Shown: in pieces, positions 22,919-23,718 of the stretch
Layout of the letters: each line of letters begins with the position of its first letter
Numbering within the stretch: the first letter of the stretch is position 1
NCBI GenBank assembly: GCA_002327985.1
Contig: DCVM01000084.1
Coordinates: forward strand, 1-23,718
Length of the DNA: 23,718 bases
Direction of reading: 5' to 3'
From: Syntrophaceae bacterium UBA2188
Lineage (GTDB): Bacteria; Desulfobacterota; BSN033; UBA1163
Program-made: the position numbers and the translations under genes
The notes under the pieces: generated by a model
The model's input: only the letters and a program-made list of their open reading frames with translations
The model's database searches: none
What the model was told of the DNA's origin: nothing

Positions 22919-23671
22919 TTACAGATAAGGGCAGACAGAGACACATTGAATACATTGGTACATGGAGTGGTCGTCCACAGCCGTGACATGATTGATCATC
23001 TGGACGTCTTCTGAGCGGAAGTTACCGGCCTTCATTAAATTTGAAAAGATCGGGCTTCTCATCGAATACTTAATGCACGCAACTCTATTTACCTTACCTT
23101 TTTTATCAATGGCCTTAACCGGGCACTGTTCTTGGCAAACAAAACAATCTACAGGACATCCTTCTTCATCCTTCTCTGGCCAGGCCATTTCGGGTAAGGA
23201 TGCTGTAGTAACAATTCCACCCAGTAACAGCCTGGGGCCATATTGGGAATGAAAGAGTAAACCATTTTTGCCCACCTTTCCAATCCCCGCCGCTTCGCCC
23301 AACCTCACCAAGGAGAGATATCCCCAAAAATCACCCTTTCCTTTTATGTCATAAGGAAAGCAACCATAGACAGGCACCGCTACTTCACCCTTTTCTTCAA
23401 TGATACTACAAGCCTGCATCAAGACCGCATCGATGTTTCGGTAGTAAATACTGGCAGCCCTCCAGTACATCCATCCCGATTTCTCCTGACATTTGAATAT
23501 CCCTTTGGGAACAGGGATCCCCAAGCAGAGGATACTTTTTGTTGAATCAAACATATCAGAAGGCCTGTAACCTGAAGGCTCATTTTCAAGCGATGCAGCT
23601 TTGGCTATGCCAAATACAGGGATATTATTTTGGGTAAAAAAACCTGTCAGCTCCTCAGCGATCTCTTTCAT
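22919..23671 (-). CDS. QueG-like iron-sulfur protein
   Basis: A 250-aa protein related to the catalytic and ferredoxin portions of epoxyqueuosine reductase. AGIGKVGKNGLLFHSQYGPRLLLGGIVT is the QueG-like core (about 128-155). Two [4Fe-4S] motifs follow: C172-x3-C176-x2-C179-x3-C183, and C240-x2-C243-x3-C247 with C199. The C-terminal HEAT-like region of true QueG is missing and the N-terminal cobalamin-binding part is short, so it is unlikely to be the tRNA-modifying enzyme. Proteins of this type often act as electron carriers or reductases beside redox enzymes. It is the first gene on this side, 25 nt before the locus 3 molybdopterin gene, and is probably its electron partner. ATG 23671 follows GGGGAGG. 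Confidence 0.82.
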   Translation of the reverse strand: MKEIAEELTGFFTQNNIPVFGIAKAASLENEPSGYRPSDMFDSTKSILCLGIPVPKGIFKCQEKSGWMYWRAASIYYRNIDAVLMQACSIIEEKGEVAVPVYGCFPYDIKGKGDFWGYLSLVRLGEAAGIGKVGKNGLLFHSQYGPRLLLGGIVTTASLPEMAWPEKDEEGCPVDCFVCQEQCPVKAIDKKGKVNRVACIKYSMRSPIFSNLMKAGNFRSEDVQMINHVTAVDDHSMYQCIQCVSVCPYL

Positions 23672-23718
23672 GATATTTCCTCCCCATCAGAACTTACGTA
23701 TTGTCAAAAGTTATCTCC

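Noticed and set aside
20662..22989. Longer form of the locus 3 enzyme starting at 22989
   Set aside because: It would overlap the QueG-like gene, lacks a ribosome-binding site, and places extra unrelated residues before the Cys motif; ATG 22893 fits better.

Overview
This window looks like chromosomal DNA of an anaerobic, moderate-GC bacterium, most likely an uncultured Desulfobacterota (deltaproteobacterial, syntroph or sulfate-reducer type) or a close relative. That placement is inference. It rests on three cytoplasmic molybdopterin (Mo or W) oxidoreductases, many [4Fe-4S] proteins, a ferredoxin-linked GltD-type flavoprotein, a DUF2284/DUF6125 pair and a Liv-type ABC transporter. No rRNA, tRNA, CRISPR array or intact insertion sequence was found.

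Layout. Positions 1-2.8 kb (minus strand) hold a frameshifted DUF4143-type ATPase cut by the window edge, then a probable operon of a membrane protein, a HAD phosphatase and a PAP2 phosphatase, read from a good promoter at 2853-2881. Positions 2.9-6.2 kb (plus) hold redox locus 1: a 718-aa acetylene-hydratase-like catalytic subunit and a four-cluster ferredoxin subunit. The two are separated by a broken GxxExxY gene bounded by 12-bp inverted repeats. Positions 6.2-8.3 kb hold a 511-bp gap without a convincing gene, a secreted alpha/beta hydrolase and a DUF1566 protein. Positions 8.4-13.4 kb (minus) hold redox locus 2: an IclR regulator, a 699-aa paralogue of the first catalytic subunit, and a large ferredoxin in which a whole GltD-like FAD/NAD(P) module is nested. 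Positions 13.5-19.3 kb (plus) hold a Cys-containing unknown protein and a complete five-gene Liv-type uptake operon. Positions 19.5-23.7 kb (minus) hold redox locus 3: a QueG-like iron-sulfur protein, a more distant 743-aa molybdopterin enzyme, and then a DUF6125-like and a DUF2284 protein.

How the parts may work together (inference). The Liv transporter imports a small organic compound. The IclR factor controls locus 2 and probably itself, since a 15-bp palindrome lies just downstream of its promoter. The two acetylene-hydratase-like enzymes act on related substrates but are wired differently: locus 1 to a plain ferredoxin subunit, locus 2 directly to NAD(P)H through the nested flavoprotein. 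Locus 3 is a third, different redox module. No substrate can be assigned from sequence alone.

The points most worth a second look are the nested ferredoxin-GltD protein, the GATTACAGAGAT repeats found at the same junction in both paralogous redox loci, and the apparent Glu at the metal-ligand position of the third molybdopterin enzyme.
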